Source of the DNA: Kistimonas sp964291505 | GTDB taxonomy: Bacteria > Pseudomonadota > Gammaproteobacteria > Pseudomonadales > Endozoicomonadaceae | DNA length: 64,000 nt | NCBI GenBank assembly: GCA_964291505.2 | Contig: OZ220216.1 | Span: 496,001-560,000, forward strand | Reading direction: 5' to 3' | Shown: positions 34,450-43,523 of the stretch, piece after piece | Layout of the letters: each line of letters opens with the position of its first letter | How positions within the stretch are numbered: position 1 is the stretch's first letter | Notes under the pieces: generated by a model | Seen by the model: the letters and a program-made list of their open reading frames with translations, nothing else | Databases searched by the model: none | What the model was told of the DNA's origin: nothing | Translations under genes and position numbers: made by a program

Positions 34450-36726
34450 ATGCTGACAACATTGCGCAAGATCGTCCAGGATGTCGGTGCGGCAAGGGAT
34501 CTCCAGACCGCATTGGACGTTATTGTGCGCAGCGTCAGGGTCGCCATGCAGACTGAGGTCTGTTCTGTTTATCTTTATGATGAGGAAACCAGCCGTTATA
34601 CCCTGAGAGCCAATGAAGGGCTCAAGCGGGAAGCGGTTGGCAAGGTCACGCTCGGGCGTTCTGAAGGATTGGTGGGGCAGGTCGGCTTGCGTGAAGAGCC
34701 TATCAATCTTGATGATGCCCCTTCTCATCCAAAATACAGCTATGTGAAGGGGATCGGAGAAGAGGACTATAAGTCTTTTCTCGGTGTTCCCATTATTCAT
34801 CACCGAAATCTGCTGGGTGTGCTGGTGGTTCAGCACAAGGCTCAGCGCCATTATGACGAAGGTGAGGAATCCTTTCTTGTTACCATGTCAGCCCAGCTGG
34901 CTGGTGTCATTGCCCATGCTGAAGCAACGGGCTCCTTGCATGTCGTACCGGCTGGCAAAAAGAAAAAATCGGTTCGTTTTAATGGTGTCGCGGGGGCGCC
35001 GGGTGTAGCGATTGGTGTCGCTGTTGTGCTTGCCCCTCCAGCGGATTTGAGCGTTGTTCCTGAAAAGAAAGCGGATGATATTGATGCCGAGCTGACCCGT
35101 TTCAATCGTGCACTTGAAGCCGTCCGCAACGATATGCGGACAACTGCCGAAAAACTCTCAGACCTTCGACCCGAAGAACAGGCGTTGTTTGATGTATACC
35201 TGCGTATGCTAGATGACAATGCGCTGGGGGCTGAAGTCTGCAAACTGATCAAAGCCGGTTCCTGGGCTCAAGGCGCCTTGCGGCAGGTTGTGGATGAGCA
35301 CGTCCGACATTTTGAGATGATGGATGACCCTTACTTGCAGGAGCGAGCTGTGGATGTCCGGGATCTTGGGCGTCGGGTATTGTCTTATCTGCAGGAAGAA
35401 GATCAGGTCTCGATCACCTATCCCGGGAAATGCGTGGTGGTCAGTGAAGAGCTGACACCGGCGATGCTCGGTGAAGTGCCTCGAGAGAGCCTGGTTGGTC
35501 TGGTATCGGTATTGGGTTCAGGTAATTCGCATGTGGCCATTCTGGCACGCGCGATGGGCATCCCCACTGTTATGGGGGCCGTGGATCTTCCTTACGACCG
35601 TATGGCTGGCCGGGAGCTTATTGTTGACGGTAATCTGGGCCGCGTCTATTCCTCCCCCTCCGTGGAAATGCTGCGTCATTATCAGAAAGTGGTGGATGAA
35701 GAGCAGCAGTTCTCCAAAGGGTTGGAAGCCCTCAAAGACAAACAGTGTGTTACGCCGGATAATTACCGGATACCTCTCTGGGTGAATACCGGTTTGATGA
35801 CGGATACGGTCAGATCTCTCGACCATGGTGCAGAAGGGGTTGGTCTGTATCGCACAGAAGTCCCCTTCATGATTCGGGAACGGTTTCCCAGTGAGGTGGC
35901 ACAGAAAAAAATCTACCGCGAACAGCTGGGGGCATTTGCGCCGCGACCTGTCACCATGCGCACACTGGATATCGGGGGCGATAAGTCACTCAGTTATTTC
36001 CCGATTCGTGAAGACAACCCTTTCCTTGGGTGGCGCGGTATTCGTGTAACGCTGGATCATCCGGAAATTTTCCTGGTGCAAATACGCGCCATGCTTAAGG
36101 CCAGTGTTGGGCTGAATAACTTGCGGATTATGCTGCCGATGGTGACTGGAATTTCTGAAGTGGAAGAAGCGCTTCACCTGATTCACCGGGCTCATCATGA
36201 GGTCCAAAGTGAAGGGCTTGATGTATTGTTACCGCCCATTGGCGTAATGATTGAGGTGCCCGCTGCGGTTTATCAGGTGCGTGATTTTGCCCGCCGGGTC
36301 GACTTCCTCTCCGTGGGCAGTAATGACCTGACCCAATATATCCTTGCGGTTGATCGAAACAACCCCCGAGTTGCGGATCTTTATCACTCGTTGCATCCTG
36401 CGGTGCTACAGGCATTACAGAAAATCGTGCACGATGCCCACCAGGAAGGAAAGCCTGTCGGTATCTGTGGTGAAATGGCCGGTGATCCAGCAGCGGCAGT
36501 GTTACTGATGGCCATGGGATATGATGTGCTGTCAATGAATGCGACTCAGCTATTGAAGGTCAAGTGGACGCTGAGAAGTTTGGAGCGCAGTCAGGCCAAA
36601 GCGATTCTTGATGATGTCATGACCATGGATAATCCCAGAATTATCCGCAGCACGCTGGAGCTTGCATTGCGTAAGCAGGGGTTAGACCAAGTGATTGGTG
36701 GACGCTGGCAGGGGGATCCTGTCTGA
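34450..36726 (+). CDS. ptsP: Nitrogen-PTS phosphoenolpyruvate-protein phosphotransferase PtsP (EI-Ntr)
   Basis: A 758-residue protein. The N-terminal GAF domain (about 1-165) starts MLTTLRKIVQDVGAARDLQTAL and contains VCSVYLYDEETSRY. An enzyme I N-domain follows, with the phosphohistidine H361 in GSGNSHVAILARAMGIPTVMGA, then the PEP-binding C-terminal barrel with VGLYRTEVPFMIRERFP, FLGWRGIRV, LDIGGDK, SVGSNDLTQY and VGICGEMAGDP. It phosphorylates NPr in the regulatory nitrogen PTS using PEP. The rppH-ptsP order is conserved in gammaproteobacteria. It lies 62 bases after rppH and is probably co-transcribed. Confidence 0.95.
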   Translation: MLTTLRKIVQDVGAARDLQTALDVIVRSVRVAMQTEVCSVYLYDEETSRYTLRANEGLKREAVGKVTLGRSEGLVGQVGLREEPINLDDAPSHPKYSYVKGIGEEDYKSFLGVPIIHHRNLLGVLVVQHKAQRHYDEGEESFLVTMSAQLAGVIAHAEATGSLHVVPAGKKKKSVRFNGVAGAPGVAIGVAVVLAPPADLSVVPEKKADDIDAELTRFNRALEAVRNDMRTTAEKLSDLRPEEQALFDVYLRMLDDNALGAEVCKLIKAGSWAQGALRQVVDEHVRHFEMMDDPYLQERAVDVRDLGRRVLSYLQEEDQVSITYPGKCVVVSEELTPAMLGEVPRESLVGLVSVLGSGNSHVAILARAMGIPTVMGAVDLPYDRMAGRELIVDGNLGRVYSSPSVEMLRHYQKVVDEEQQFSKGLEALKDKQCVTPDNYRIPLWVNTGLMTDTVRSLDHGAEGVGLYRTEVPFMIRERFPSEVAQKKIYREQLGAFAPRPVTMRTLDIGGDKSLSYFPIREDNPFLGWRGIRVTLDHPEIFLVQIRAMLKASVGLNNLRIMLPMVTGISEVEEALHLIHRAHHEVQSEGLDVLLPPIGVMIEVPAAVYQVRDFARRVDFLSVGSNDLTQYILAVDRNNPRVADLYHSLHPAVLQALQKIVHDAHQEGKPVGICGEMAGDPAAAVLLMAMGYDVLSMNATQLLKVKWTLRSLERSQAKAILDDVMTMDNPRIIRSTLELALRKQGLDQVIGGRWQGDPV

Positions 36727-36727
36727 C

Positions 36728-37555
36728 TCAGGCTGTCTTAATGGATTCAGCCTTTTCGTAACCCGTTGTCATCCAGCCGGACTTCACCATTAACTCCCAG
36801 GCGTAACGATCTTCGATCACACCCTCAGGCCCGTAATGCTGTTCATGCCAGCTCAGTCGACCATAACGGTTAAGGATCAGGGCCGTGCTGGTGCGGGTGC
36901 CATAAATCGGACTGTGAATAAAGCATGAGCCGAGTAGTCGTTCCCGCTCAATGCCTACGCCTGTGTTGGGAAGTGCGGTATCTTCTGGTTGCCATTGATC
37001 CTGAAGCAAATCAATCAGTGAAGCTGCATCCGGTGATTGGTTATCCACTAACCGGGTAAAGCCTTCTTTCAGACGTAGCAGCTTTGGCCAGGCCGTGTCG
37101 AGCAGATGGTTGCTCAGTCCATAGGTTCCCGGTGGCAGTTGTTGTAGACTATTTCCGTCCGCCGTCGTTTGACTTCGGTTGGTAAAATACCAGAGTCCTG
37201 TATCATCAGCGATCAACAGGTTGAAGCCCGCATAATCCTGGCTGTTTGTCTCCAGTGAGTGCAAATAATCCTGAGCGGATTGATCGCTGGCCAGAAAATC
37301 ATGGGTCAGGACTCCACGGCTGATCGTACCGGTTTCACCCGGTCGCCTGAAGTTGGTGACAGCGGCAAAACGTCCCCGGGTATTGACGCCCAGCCAGGTA
37401 CCGCCCGCCTGCTTGTCGAGTCCGGCAAAGAGTCCGGGGCTATTGGTCCAGTGATGGGTGGGAGCTGATGCACGTTGATAAAATTCATCACGATTGGCGG
37501 CTACGATCAGCGGCCATTCAGCATCGGGTGACCAGCGCAGGGCGATGAGACACAT
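36728..37555 (-). CDS. NRDE-family (TANGO2-like) protein
   Basis: A 275-residue protein that begins MCLIALRW and carries the NRDE motif in VAANRDEFYQRASAPTHHW. It continues LFAGLDKQAGGTWLGVNTRGRFAAVTNFR, a pattern typical of TANGO2/NRDE proteins. The N-terminal Cys at position 2 suggests an Ntn-hydrolase-like fold; the reaction is not established. It is convergent with ptsP, with only one base between stops, and divergent from the TSUP gene. The same gene lies in this interval in some relatives, so I regard it as part of the conserved block. Confidence 0.85.
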   Translation of the reverse strand: MCLIALRWSPDAEWPLIVAANRDEFYQRASAPTHHWTNSPGLFAGLDKQAGGTWLGVNTRGRFAAVTNFRRPGETGTISRGVLTHDFLASDQSAQDYLHSLETNSQDYAGFNLLIADDTGLWYFTNRSQTTADGNSLQQLPPGTYGLSNHLLDTAWPKLLRLKEGFTRLVDNQSPDAASLIDLLQDQWQPEDTALPNTGVGIERERLLGSCFIHSPIYGTRTSTALILNRYGRLSWHEQHYGPEGVIEDRYAWELMVKSGWMTTGYEKAESIKTA

Positions 37556-37654
37556 GCGATTCAGCCTTTTTATTGTGCGGTTGTTCCAAAACCTTTATTC
37601 ATCAGGTTATCACAAGGTTCAGCGCAGTGAATACCAGCCGCCGTGGAGATTGAT

Positions 37655-38443
37655 ATGTTTGTAATCGGATTCCTGCTGGCCGGTGCAGTGGCGGGATTGC
37701 TGGCCGGACTGTTTGGCGTCGGAGGCGGCATTATTATCGTCCCGGCCCTGATTTTTGTACTTCACCTGCAGGGTGTGTCACCGGAAGTACTGACGCACAT
37801 GGCGGTGGGGACTTCACTCGCAACGATCATTCCTACCTCGCTGAGTTCCATTTACAGCCACAACCAGAAAGGCGGTATTGACTGGAAAGCATTCCGTTAC
37901 CTGGTTCCGGGTATTTGCCTGGGTGCTGTGTTGGGCGTGGCGACAGCGGTTCGTATCAGCGGGAGTCTGCTGCAAAGCCTCTTTGGAATGTTTGCGCTAT
38001 TGGTTGCTTGGCGAATTTATCGAGGCGGTCGTGAGCAATCGACACGCGGTATGCCCGGTCCTGCGCGACTGGGAGCCTATGGCGGAGGCATCGGTTATGT
38101 CTCAGCAGTCTTTGGTATTGGTGGCGGTACGTTAACTGTACCGTTACTGACCCGCTATGGAATGGCGATGAAGCGGGCCGTAGGAACGTCTTCGGTATGT
38201 GGTCTACCCATCGCAATTGTGGGTGCTTTAGTCAATATGCTGCTGGGTTATGCAAATCCACACTTGCCAGCATACAGTACGGGTTTTGTTTACTGGCCGG
38301 CGTTTATTGGCATCGTGCTAGCGAGTGTGCCCTGTGCACGCTTAGGGGCGGTCATTGCCCACCGGTTGCCTGCAGATAAACTGCGCTACCTGTTTGCCTT
38401 GTTGTTACTGATTATTGGTCTGAAATTTATTATCGGGAGCTGA
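37655..38443 (+). CDS. TSUP-family (TauE/SafE) membrane permease
   Basis: A 262-residue membrane protein with about eight hydrophobic helices. The repeated TSUP motif is seen twice: GLLAGLFGVGGGIIIVPALIFV near residue 15 and GYVSAVFGIGGGTLTVPLLTRYG near residue 145. This family exports or imports sulfite, sulfonates or related anions. The substrate is unknown here. I chose ATG 37655 with GGAG 7 bases upstream; a GTG at 37643 is in frame. The stop is followed directly by the lgt start, so the two are co-transcribed. In Pseudomonas a TSUP gene also precedes lgt and thyA. Confidence 0.88.
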   Translation: MFVIGFLLAGAVAGLLAGLFGVGGGIIIVPALIFVLHLQGVSPEVLTHMAVGTSLATIIPTSLSSIYSHNQKGGIDWKAFRYLVPGICLGAVLGVATAVRISGSLLQSLFGMFALLVAWRIYRGGREQSTRGMPGPARLGAYGGGIGYVSAVFGIGGGTLTVPLLTRYGMAMKRAVGTSSVCGLPIAIVGALVNMLLGYANPHLPAYSTGFVYWPAFIGIVLASVPCARLGAVIAHRLPADKLRYLFALLLLIIGLKFIIGS

Positions 38444-38446
38444 CGT

Positions 38447-39295
38447 TTGATTCAATATCCTGCCATCGATCCGGTGGCCATCGCCATTGGACCTGTACAG
38501 GTGCACTGGTATGGTTTGACCTACCTGGCTGGTTTTGCCATGGCCTGGTGGCTGGGCCGTCGTCGTTGCCGTACATCGGGGGGGCTGTGGTCTGAAGAGC
38601 AGCTGGGCGACCTGATTTTTTTTGCCGCGCTGGGCGTGGTGGTCGGTGGTCGGTTTGGCTATGTGCTGTTTTACCATTTTGACTATTTTCTCCGTGATCC
38701 GCTCTGGTTGTTCAAAGTCTGGGAAGGCGGAATGTCGTTTCATGGTGGGCTGTTGGGTGTCTTGTTGGCCATGTACCTCTATGGCAGAAAGCTCAATAAA
38801 TCGTTTTTCCAGATGACAGACTTTATTGCGCCACTGGTTCCCTTCGGTCTGGGAGCAGGGCGTATCGGTAACTTTATCGGCGGAGAGCTCTGGGGACGGG
38901 CCTCTGATGTACCCTGGGCTATGATCTTTCCCCGCGATCCCGATCAACTGGCCAGACATCCCTCGCAGCTGTATCAGTTTGCACTGGAAGGCGTGGCGCT
39001 TTTCTGTATCCTCTGGTGGTTTTCCCGTAAACCCCGGCCGCGAATGGCAGTGTCGGGTGTGTTCCTGCTGTGTTACGGTATTTTCAGATTCGTAGTTGAG
39101 TTCGCGCGACAGCCGGACAGTCAGCTCGGCTTCATCGCCTGGGACTGGCTGACCATGGGACAGCTGTTATCGACACCCATGATTGCCGGTGGCGTATTGC
39201 TGATCTGGCTGGGTTATCGTCGATATCCCCTGGTGGATGGCGCGAACAGCGACGATCGCCAGTGGCTGGCAGCCCACGGCGAAGTCAGTAAATAG
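38447..39295 (+). CDS. lgt: Prolipoprotein diacylglyceryl transferase Lgt
   Basis: A 282-residue inner-membrane enzyme that moves diacylglycerol from phosphatidylglycerol onto the lipobox cysteine of prolipoproteins. The diagnostic signature is GAGRIGNFIGGELWGR near residue 145, preceded by VWEGGMSFHGGLLG. It has seven hydrophobic segments. The start is TTG at 38447 with GGGAG about 7 bases upstream, giving the family-typical IDPVAIAIGPVQVHWYGL. It begins three bases after the TSUP stop and is followed by thyA 12 bases downstream. Confidence 0.95.
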   Translation: MIQYPAIDPVAIAIGPVQVHWYGLTYLAGFAMAWWLGRRRCRTSGGLWSEEQLGDLIFFAALGVVVGGRFGYVLFYHFDYFLRDPLWLFKVWEGGMSFHGGLLGVLLAMYLYGRKLNKSFFQMTDFIAPLVPFGLGAGRIGNFIGGELWGRASDVPWAMIFPRDPDQLARHPSQLYQFALEGVALFCILWWFSRKPRPRMAVSGVFLLCYGIFRFVVEFARQPDSQLGFIAWDWLTMGQLLSTPMIAGGVLLIWLGYRRYPLVDGANSDDRQWLAAHGEVSK

Positions 39296-39307
39296 TTTGG
39301 GGCAAAT

Positions 39308-40141
39308 ATGAAACAATATCTGGACCTGATGCGCCATGTAAAAGAGCAGGGCGTCTACAAAGATGACCGTACCGGTACCGGTACGTGGAGTGTGTTTGGT
39401 TACCAGATGCGGTTTGATCTCAGCCAGGGATTCCCGCTGGTGACCACCAAGAAGTGCCACCTTCGTTCCATTATTCATGAACTGCTGTGGTTTCTCCGGG
39501 GAGAGACCAACATTGCTTACCTCAAGGAAAACGGGGTTTCCATCTGGGATGAATGGGCGACACCAGACGGTGACCTGGGCCCAGTCTATGGGAAACAGTG
39601 GCGTTCCTGGGAAGGCCCCAATGGCGAGGTGGTTGACCAGATCGCTAATATTATTGAAGAAATCAGGACAAACCCTGACTCCCGTCGTCTGGTAGTCAGC
39701 GCCTGGAACCCTGTCGTATTGCCTGATGTCAGCATGAAGCCCCATGAGAATGCGGCGAATGGGAAACAGGCGTTACCTCCCTGCCACTGCTTGTTCCAGT
39801 TCTATGTTCTGAATGGAAAACTATCCTGCCAGCTGTATCAGCGCAGTGCGGATATCTTCCTGGGTGTGCCATTTAACATCGCATCCTATGCGTTGTTGAC
39901 CATGATGATTGCTCAGGTTTGCAATCTTGAGTTGGGCGATTTTGTGCATACGTTTGGTGATGCACACCTCTACTCGAATCATGCGGAGCAGGTGGAAACC
40001 CAGCTGGCTCGTGAGCCGTACCCATTACCAACCATGAAACTGAACCCTGACGTCAAGAATATCTTTGATTTCCGGTTTGAAGATTTTGAACTGCAGGATT
40101 ATCAATCGCATCCACATATCAAGGCGCCAGTAGCCGTGTAA
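39308..40141 (+). CDS. thyA: Thymidylate synthase
   Basis: A 277-residue enzyme that converts dUMP to dTMP using methylene-tetrahydrofolate. It starts MKQYLDLMRHVKEQGVYKDDRTGTGTWSVFG in outline. The catalytic cysteine is in LPPCHCLFQFYV, followed by LSCQLYQRSADIFLGVPFNIASYALL with the dUMP-binding Arg/Ser residues. The length is slightly above the 264 of E. coli ThyA because of a small insertion before the catalytic block. It follows lgt as in Pseudomonas and many gammaproteobacteria. Confidence 0.97.
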   Translation: MKQYLDLMRHVKEQGVYKDDRTGTGTWSVFGYQMRFDLSQGFPLVTTKKCHLRSIIHELLWFLRGETNIAYLKENGVSIWDEWATPDGDLGPVYGKQWRSWEGPNGEVVDQIANIIEEIRTNPDSRRLVVSAWNPVVLPDVSMKPHENAANGKQALPPCHCLFQFYVLNGKLSCQLYQRSADIFLGVPFNIASYALLTMMIAQVCNLELGDFVHTFGDAHLYSNHAEQVETQLAREPYPLPTMKLNPDVKNIFDFRFEDFELQDYQSHPHIKAPVAV

Positions 40142-40169
40142 ATGAGGATGCCGGTCAGGCGCTGAGGAA

Positions 40170-42041
40170 TCAGCGCCTGCCGTTGATGATCGTAAACCCG
40201 GAACGGCTTTTTTTCCTCGGCTCTGGTGACTCAAATTGGTCGAAGGTCGGGGAAGGTTCATCATCGTCAAGACGCATAATGTCGGCATTACCGCCGAGCA
40301 TGACGATGACTGCCCCATCAATCAGGCTGTTACAGATGGTATGCACATAACCGTTGTCGTTAATGAGTGAGCTGGCAACGAAAGAATCCACTTCTCCACT
40401 TTGAATCAATCGATCCAGTTCTCCACTGGTTAACAGATCCTGCTGGTGCAAACGTAGTTTTAACTGATCCGTACTGGCGATGACTTCTTCCGGACCATTG
40501 TCACTGATGATCTGGATCTCTTTCACGGTCACAGCGATACGTCGGCGCAGTCGGTTGTACTGTTCTCTCACCAGCGCATTATCGGAATGAATATGGCGTG
40601 CCATATTGTTGTTCAGATGTTTCAGGTCTTTAACGGCTTCAATGAAATTCCGGCAGGCTAGTTTTGTCGCGAACAGTTCGGAAGACTGATGTCTGTCCAG
40701 CTCGCCCTCCATGACACTGCTGTATTCAAGAATATCGTTGTAGATACCCTTGATATGCCGCTTATAGAGCTTGTTGATACCCCAGTCCGGCCAGGGAGGA
40801 ACACGGTCGCTGGTCAACGCCACCAGGTCGCGGCTTTTCAGTAATTGTTCACTGTTGAGGTAAATGCCAAAACAAATCAGGGTCACCGTATTGCGATAGA
40901 GGCGAGCACACTCCTGTTGCAGGGCTTTCAGTGCGGCTTCGGGATGATTTTGAGCGGCTTCGGTGAGGTATACGGCACGTTCTGCCTGACCATCCGGCAT
41001 ACTCAGTGGCAGTGTGTTGCCTTCTTCTTTAGTAAGAAACATTCGCTGAAGTTTATTAACCAGCTGAGGCAAAAATGGCATCAGGAGAGCTGCGCCCAGC
41101 AGGTTAAACAGCGTGTGGAACAGCGCCAGTTTCAGTGTGTAATCGGTCGCGGCAATTCCCAGCAGTGCGGCTAGTTCATCGTTGAGGAGGATAAACAACG
41201 GTAGTAGCGGAAGAATGATGACAGTCGCCACCATTTTGAAAACAAGATGAGCAAAAGCCAAACGCTTACCATCACTGCCTGCACTGATAGACCCGAGAAA
41301 GGTTGTGGCGGTGGTACCGATGTTGGAACCGATACACATGGCCAGCGCGGCTTCATATCCCAGTTGTCCACTGGCCAATGCGGCGATAGTCAGCACCAGC
41401 AGGGCATGGCTTGACTGCATCAGAACGGTGAGCACCATACCGGCCAGTACGAAGGCGAGAATATGTCCTTCATCACTATAGGCGGCTAATAGCCCGCTGC
41501 CATTGCTGAAGGTTTCAAAGCCTTCTTTCACATAGTGGATACCGAGTATCAGGAAACCTAATCCCAGGATGGCGAATCCACAACCTTTCAGCTGTCGGTT
41601 TTTTTGTAATTGCAGTAGGGTGCCAAAGACCAGCAATGGCATTGCGTAGGTGGATATTTTGACTTTCAGGCCCAGCGTAGCGACCAGCCATGTGCCGAAC
41701 GTAGATCCCAGATTCGCACCAAACAGAATTCCCGTGCCCTGGATCAATGTGATCAGCCCGGTACTTAAAAATGACAGTGTGATGACAGATACCAGGGAGC
41801 TGGATTGCAGAAACGCCGTAGAAATTAATCCAAAACTGAAGCTGCCCGTTCGTGTACGTGTCGTACGGTTCAGCAGTTGTTCCAGAATACCGCCGGTGAA
41901 GACTTTGAAGCCTTGCTCCAGGCACAGCATCCCAAACAGAAAGACAGCAATCCCGGCGGCGATGACCTTGAAGTCGGGGCTGATCCAGAAACCGTAAGCG
42001 AGCAGAATGAAGATGGAGGGCAATAATAATTTTTTTAGCAT
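40170..42041 (-). CDS. Na/Pi cotransporter family protein with C-terminal PhoU-like domain
   Basis: A protein of about 623 residues. The N-terminal two thirds of the membrane part hold two inverted QSS-type repeats: ISTAFLQSSSLVSVITLSFL and GMVLTVLMQSSHALLVLTIAA, with GTTATTFLGSISAG near the second. These are the NptA/PhoU-associated Na/Pi signature. The soluble C-terminal part (about 380-620) is helical and PhoU-like. It probably moves phosphate with sodium or has a regulatory role. I favour ATG 42041, preceded by AAGGGA; an upstream TTG at 42068 is an alternative. Confidence 0.88.
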   Translation of the reverse strand: MLKKLLLPSIFILLAYGFWISPDFKVIAAGIAVFLFGMLCLEQGFKVFTGGILEQLLNRTTRTRTGSFSFGLISTAFLQSSSLVSVITLSFLSTGLITLIQGTGILFGANLGSTFGTWLVATLGLKVKISTYAMPLLVFGTLLQLQKNRQLKGCGFAILGLGFLILGIHYVKEGFETFSNGSGLLAAYSDEGHILAFVLAGMVLTVLMQSSHALLVLTIAALASGQLGYEAALAMCIGSNIGTTATTFLGSISAGSDGKRLAFAHLVFKMVATVIILPLLPLFILLNDELAALLGIAATDYTLKLALFHTLFNLLGAALLMPFLPQLVNKLQRMFLTKEEGNTLPLSMPDGQAERAVYLTEAAQNHPEAALKALQQECARLYRNTVTLICFGIYLNSEQLLKSRDLVALTSDRVPPWPDWGINKLYKRHIKGIYNDILEYSSVMEGELDRHQSSELFATKLACRNFIEAVKDLKHLNNNMARHIHSDNALVREQYNRLRRRIAVTVKEIQIISDNGPEEVIASTDQLKLRLHQQDLLTSGELDRLIQSGEVDSFVASSLINDNGYVHTICNSLIDGAVIVMLGGNADIMRLDDDEPSPTFDQFESPEPRKKSRSGFTIINGRR

Positions 42042-42226
42042 AATCCCTTGCCTGACAACCTTGTCCAATAACGATTCCTTGTTATTGGGTGTAAAACGAT
42101 ACTATCTGGTTATGAAAATAAGCTGATTTTTCACAGTGTTATCTATTCAGCTTAGCAACAGGAAGGGGTATTCGTCATGGTTCGCCGGCACATAAAGGGT
42201 ATGTTGCCGGCGAAATTAAAGGCAGA

Positions 42227-43377
42227 TTAGTCGGCCAGACGCGTCAGAACACGCTGCAGGAGCCGGATGCGGGGTTCTATGGAATCCAGTACCAGGAATT
42301 CCTTGTCACTGTGCATGGCGCCACCAATCGGGCCCAGGCCGTCCAAGGACGGGATGCCCAGGCTGCCGTAAAGTTGGCGTCACTGCCGCCGCCGACGGCC
42401 TGCCAGGTGATGTCGATATTTTCTTCACGACCACAGGCTTCGACCAGCGCCATCAGGGCTTCAGTCTGCTCGCTGGGCACCATGGCAGGTTTGTGGGCTG
42501 TACGAACCTTTTCGATACGAATGCCTTGCAGGAACGGATTTTCCGCCATTTCGTGCAGGCGGAAATCAATCTGTTCGTAATCCGCGTTATTCCAGAAACG
42601 GATATCAAGGCAGGCCTTGGCATACTCGGGGACAACATTGCCCGCACTGCCGCCGGAGACAACGCCGAAGTTCAGGGTAGTGCCGGTTTCAAAGTTGGTC
42701 AGTTTGTTGAGTTCAACAATCCATTGGGCCATTTCGGTGATGGCGGAAATGCCTTTTTCGGGCTCGTTACCGGCATGGGCGGCACGACCGTGAAATTCGA
42801 TGTCATACACGGCCAGACCTTTACGGGCCTTGACCAGTGAGCCATCCGTACGGGCTGCTTCGCAAACGAGAACCTGCTTGCTTTTCTTCGCTATGGATTC
42901 AATGAAATCCTGGGAATAGATGCTGCCGATTTCCTCGTCACAGTTCATGGCAACGCAGATTGCCAGCTTGTCAGTAACGGCTTGTGGCAGGTGCTTTAAT
43001 GCATAGAATGCATTGAGCAGGCCGGATTTCATATCGGCGACGCCGGGGCCGTAAGCCTGACCGTCACGGACAGACATGGGACGTTCAGCGGCGGTGCCTT
43101 TAGGGAATACGGTGTCCATATGGCCGACCAGCAACACATCATATTCGGTGGCTTCAGGCTTGTTGGTGACACTCAGGCAGGGACCCGCCTGGTCTGCCAC
43201 GTGGTGGCGGGTGACATGCCAGCCAATGCTCTCGTAGTGGGCTGTCATCCGATCAGCAATGGCTGCAACGCCTTCGGGGGTGCAGGTGCCGCAATCGACA
43301 TTGGTCAGGGGCTCAAGATCAGACAGATAAGCATCCAGACTGAATTCAAAGGTGCTCATACCAGGTAAATCACTCAT
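42227..43377 (-). pseudogene. M20-family metallopeptidase (CPG2/ArgE-like) with a 3' frameshift
   Basis: The frame from ATG 43377 encodes an M20 peptidase with metal ligands in VGHMDTVFPKG, GPGVADMKSGLLNA and CDEEIGS. Just after DANFTAAW, near 42356-42361, the reading frame shifts. As written it ends at 42277 with an unrelated tail. One frame over, the sequence continues GIPSLDGLGPIGGAMHSDKEF and then FLVLDSIEPRIRLLQRVLTRL, to a stop at 42227, exactly as expected for the family. The shifted part carries the last metal ligand (the His in GAMHSDKEF). One missing G within a G-run explains it. Either the gene is recently inactivated or this is a sequencing error. The likely substrate is an N-acyl amino acid or a glutamate conjugate. 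Confidence 0.85.
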
Positions 43378-43523
43378 GGCGAGGGCAGAACGAGTCTGCG
43401 TTACAGGAAACTGCAAGAGGCTAAAGGACTGGGGAAAACGAATACTGACTTGGATCAAGAAAGCGTCTGTGCTACGCCGAATCTGTGGGTCAGAATCGGC
43501 GTAGCGCAGTCGTGTAGTGGCTA

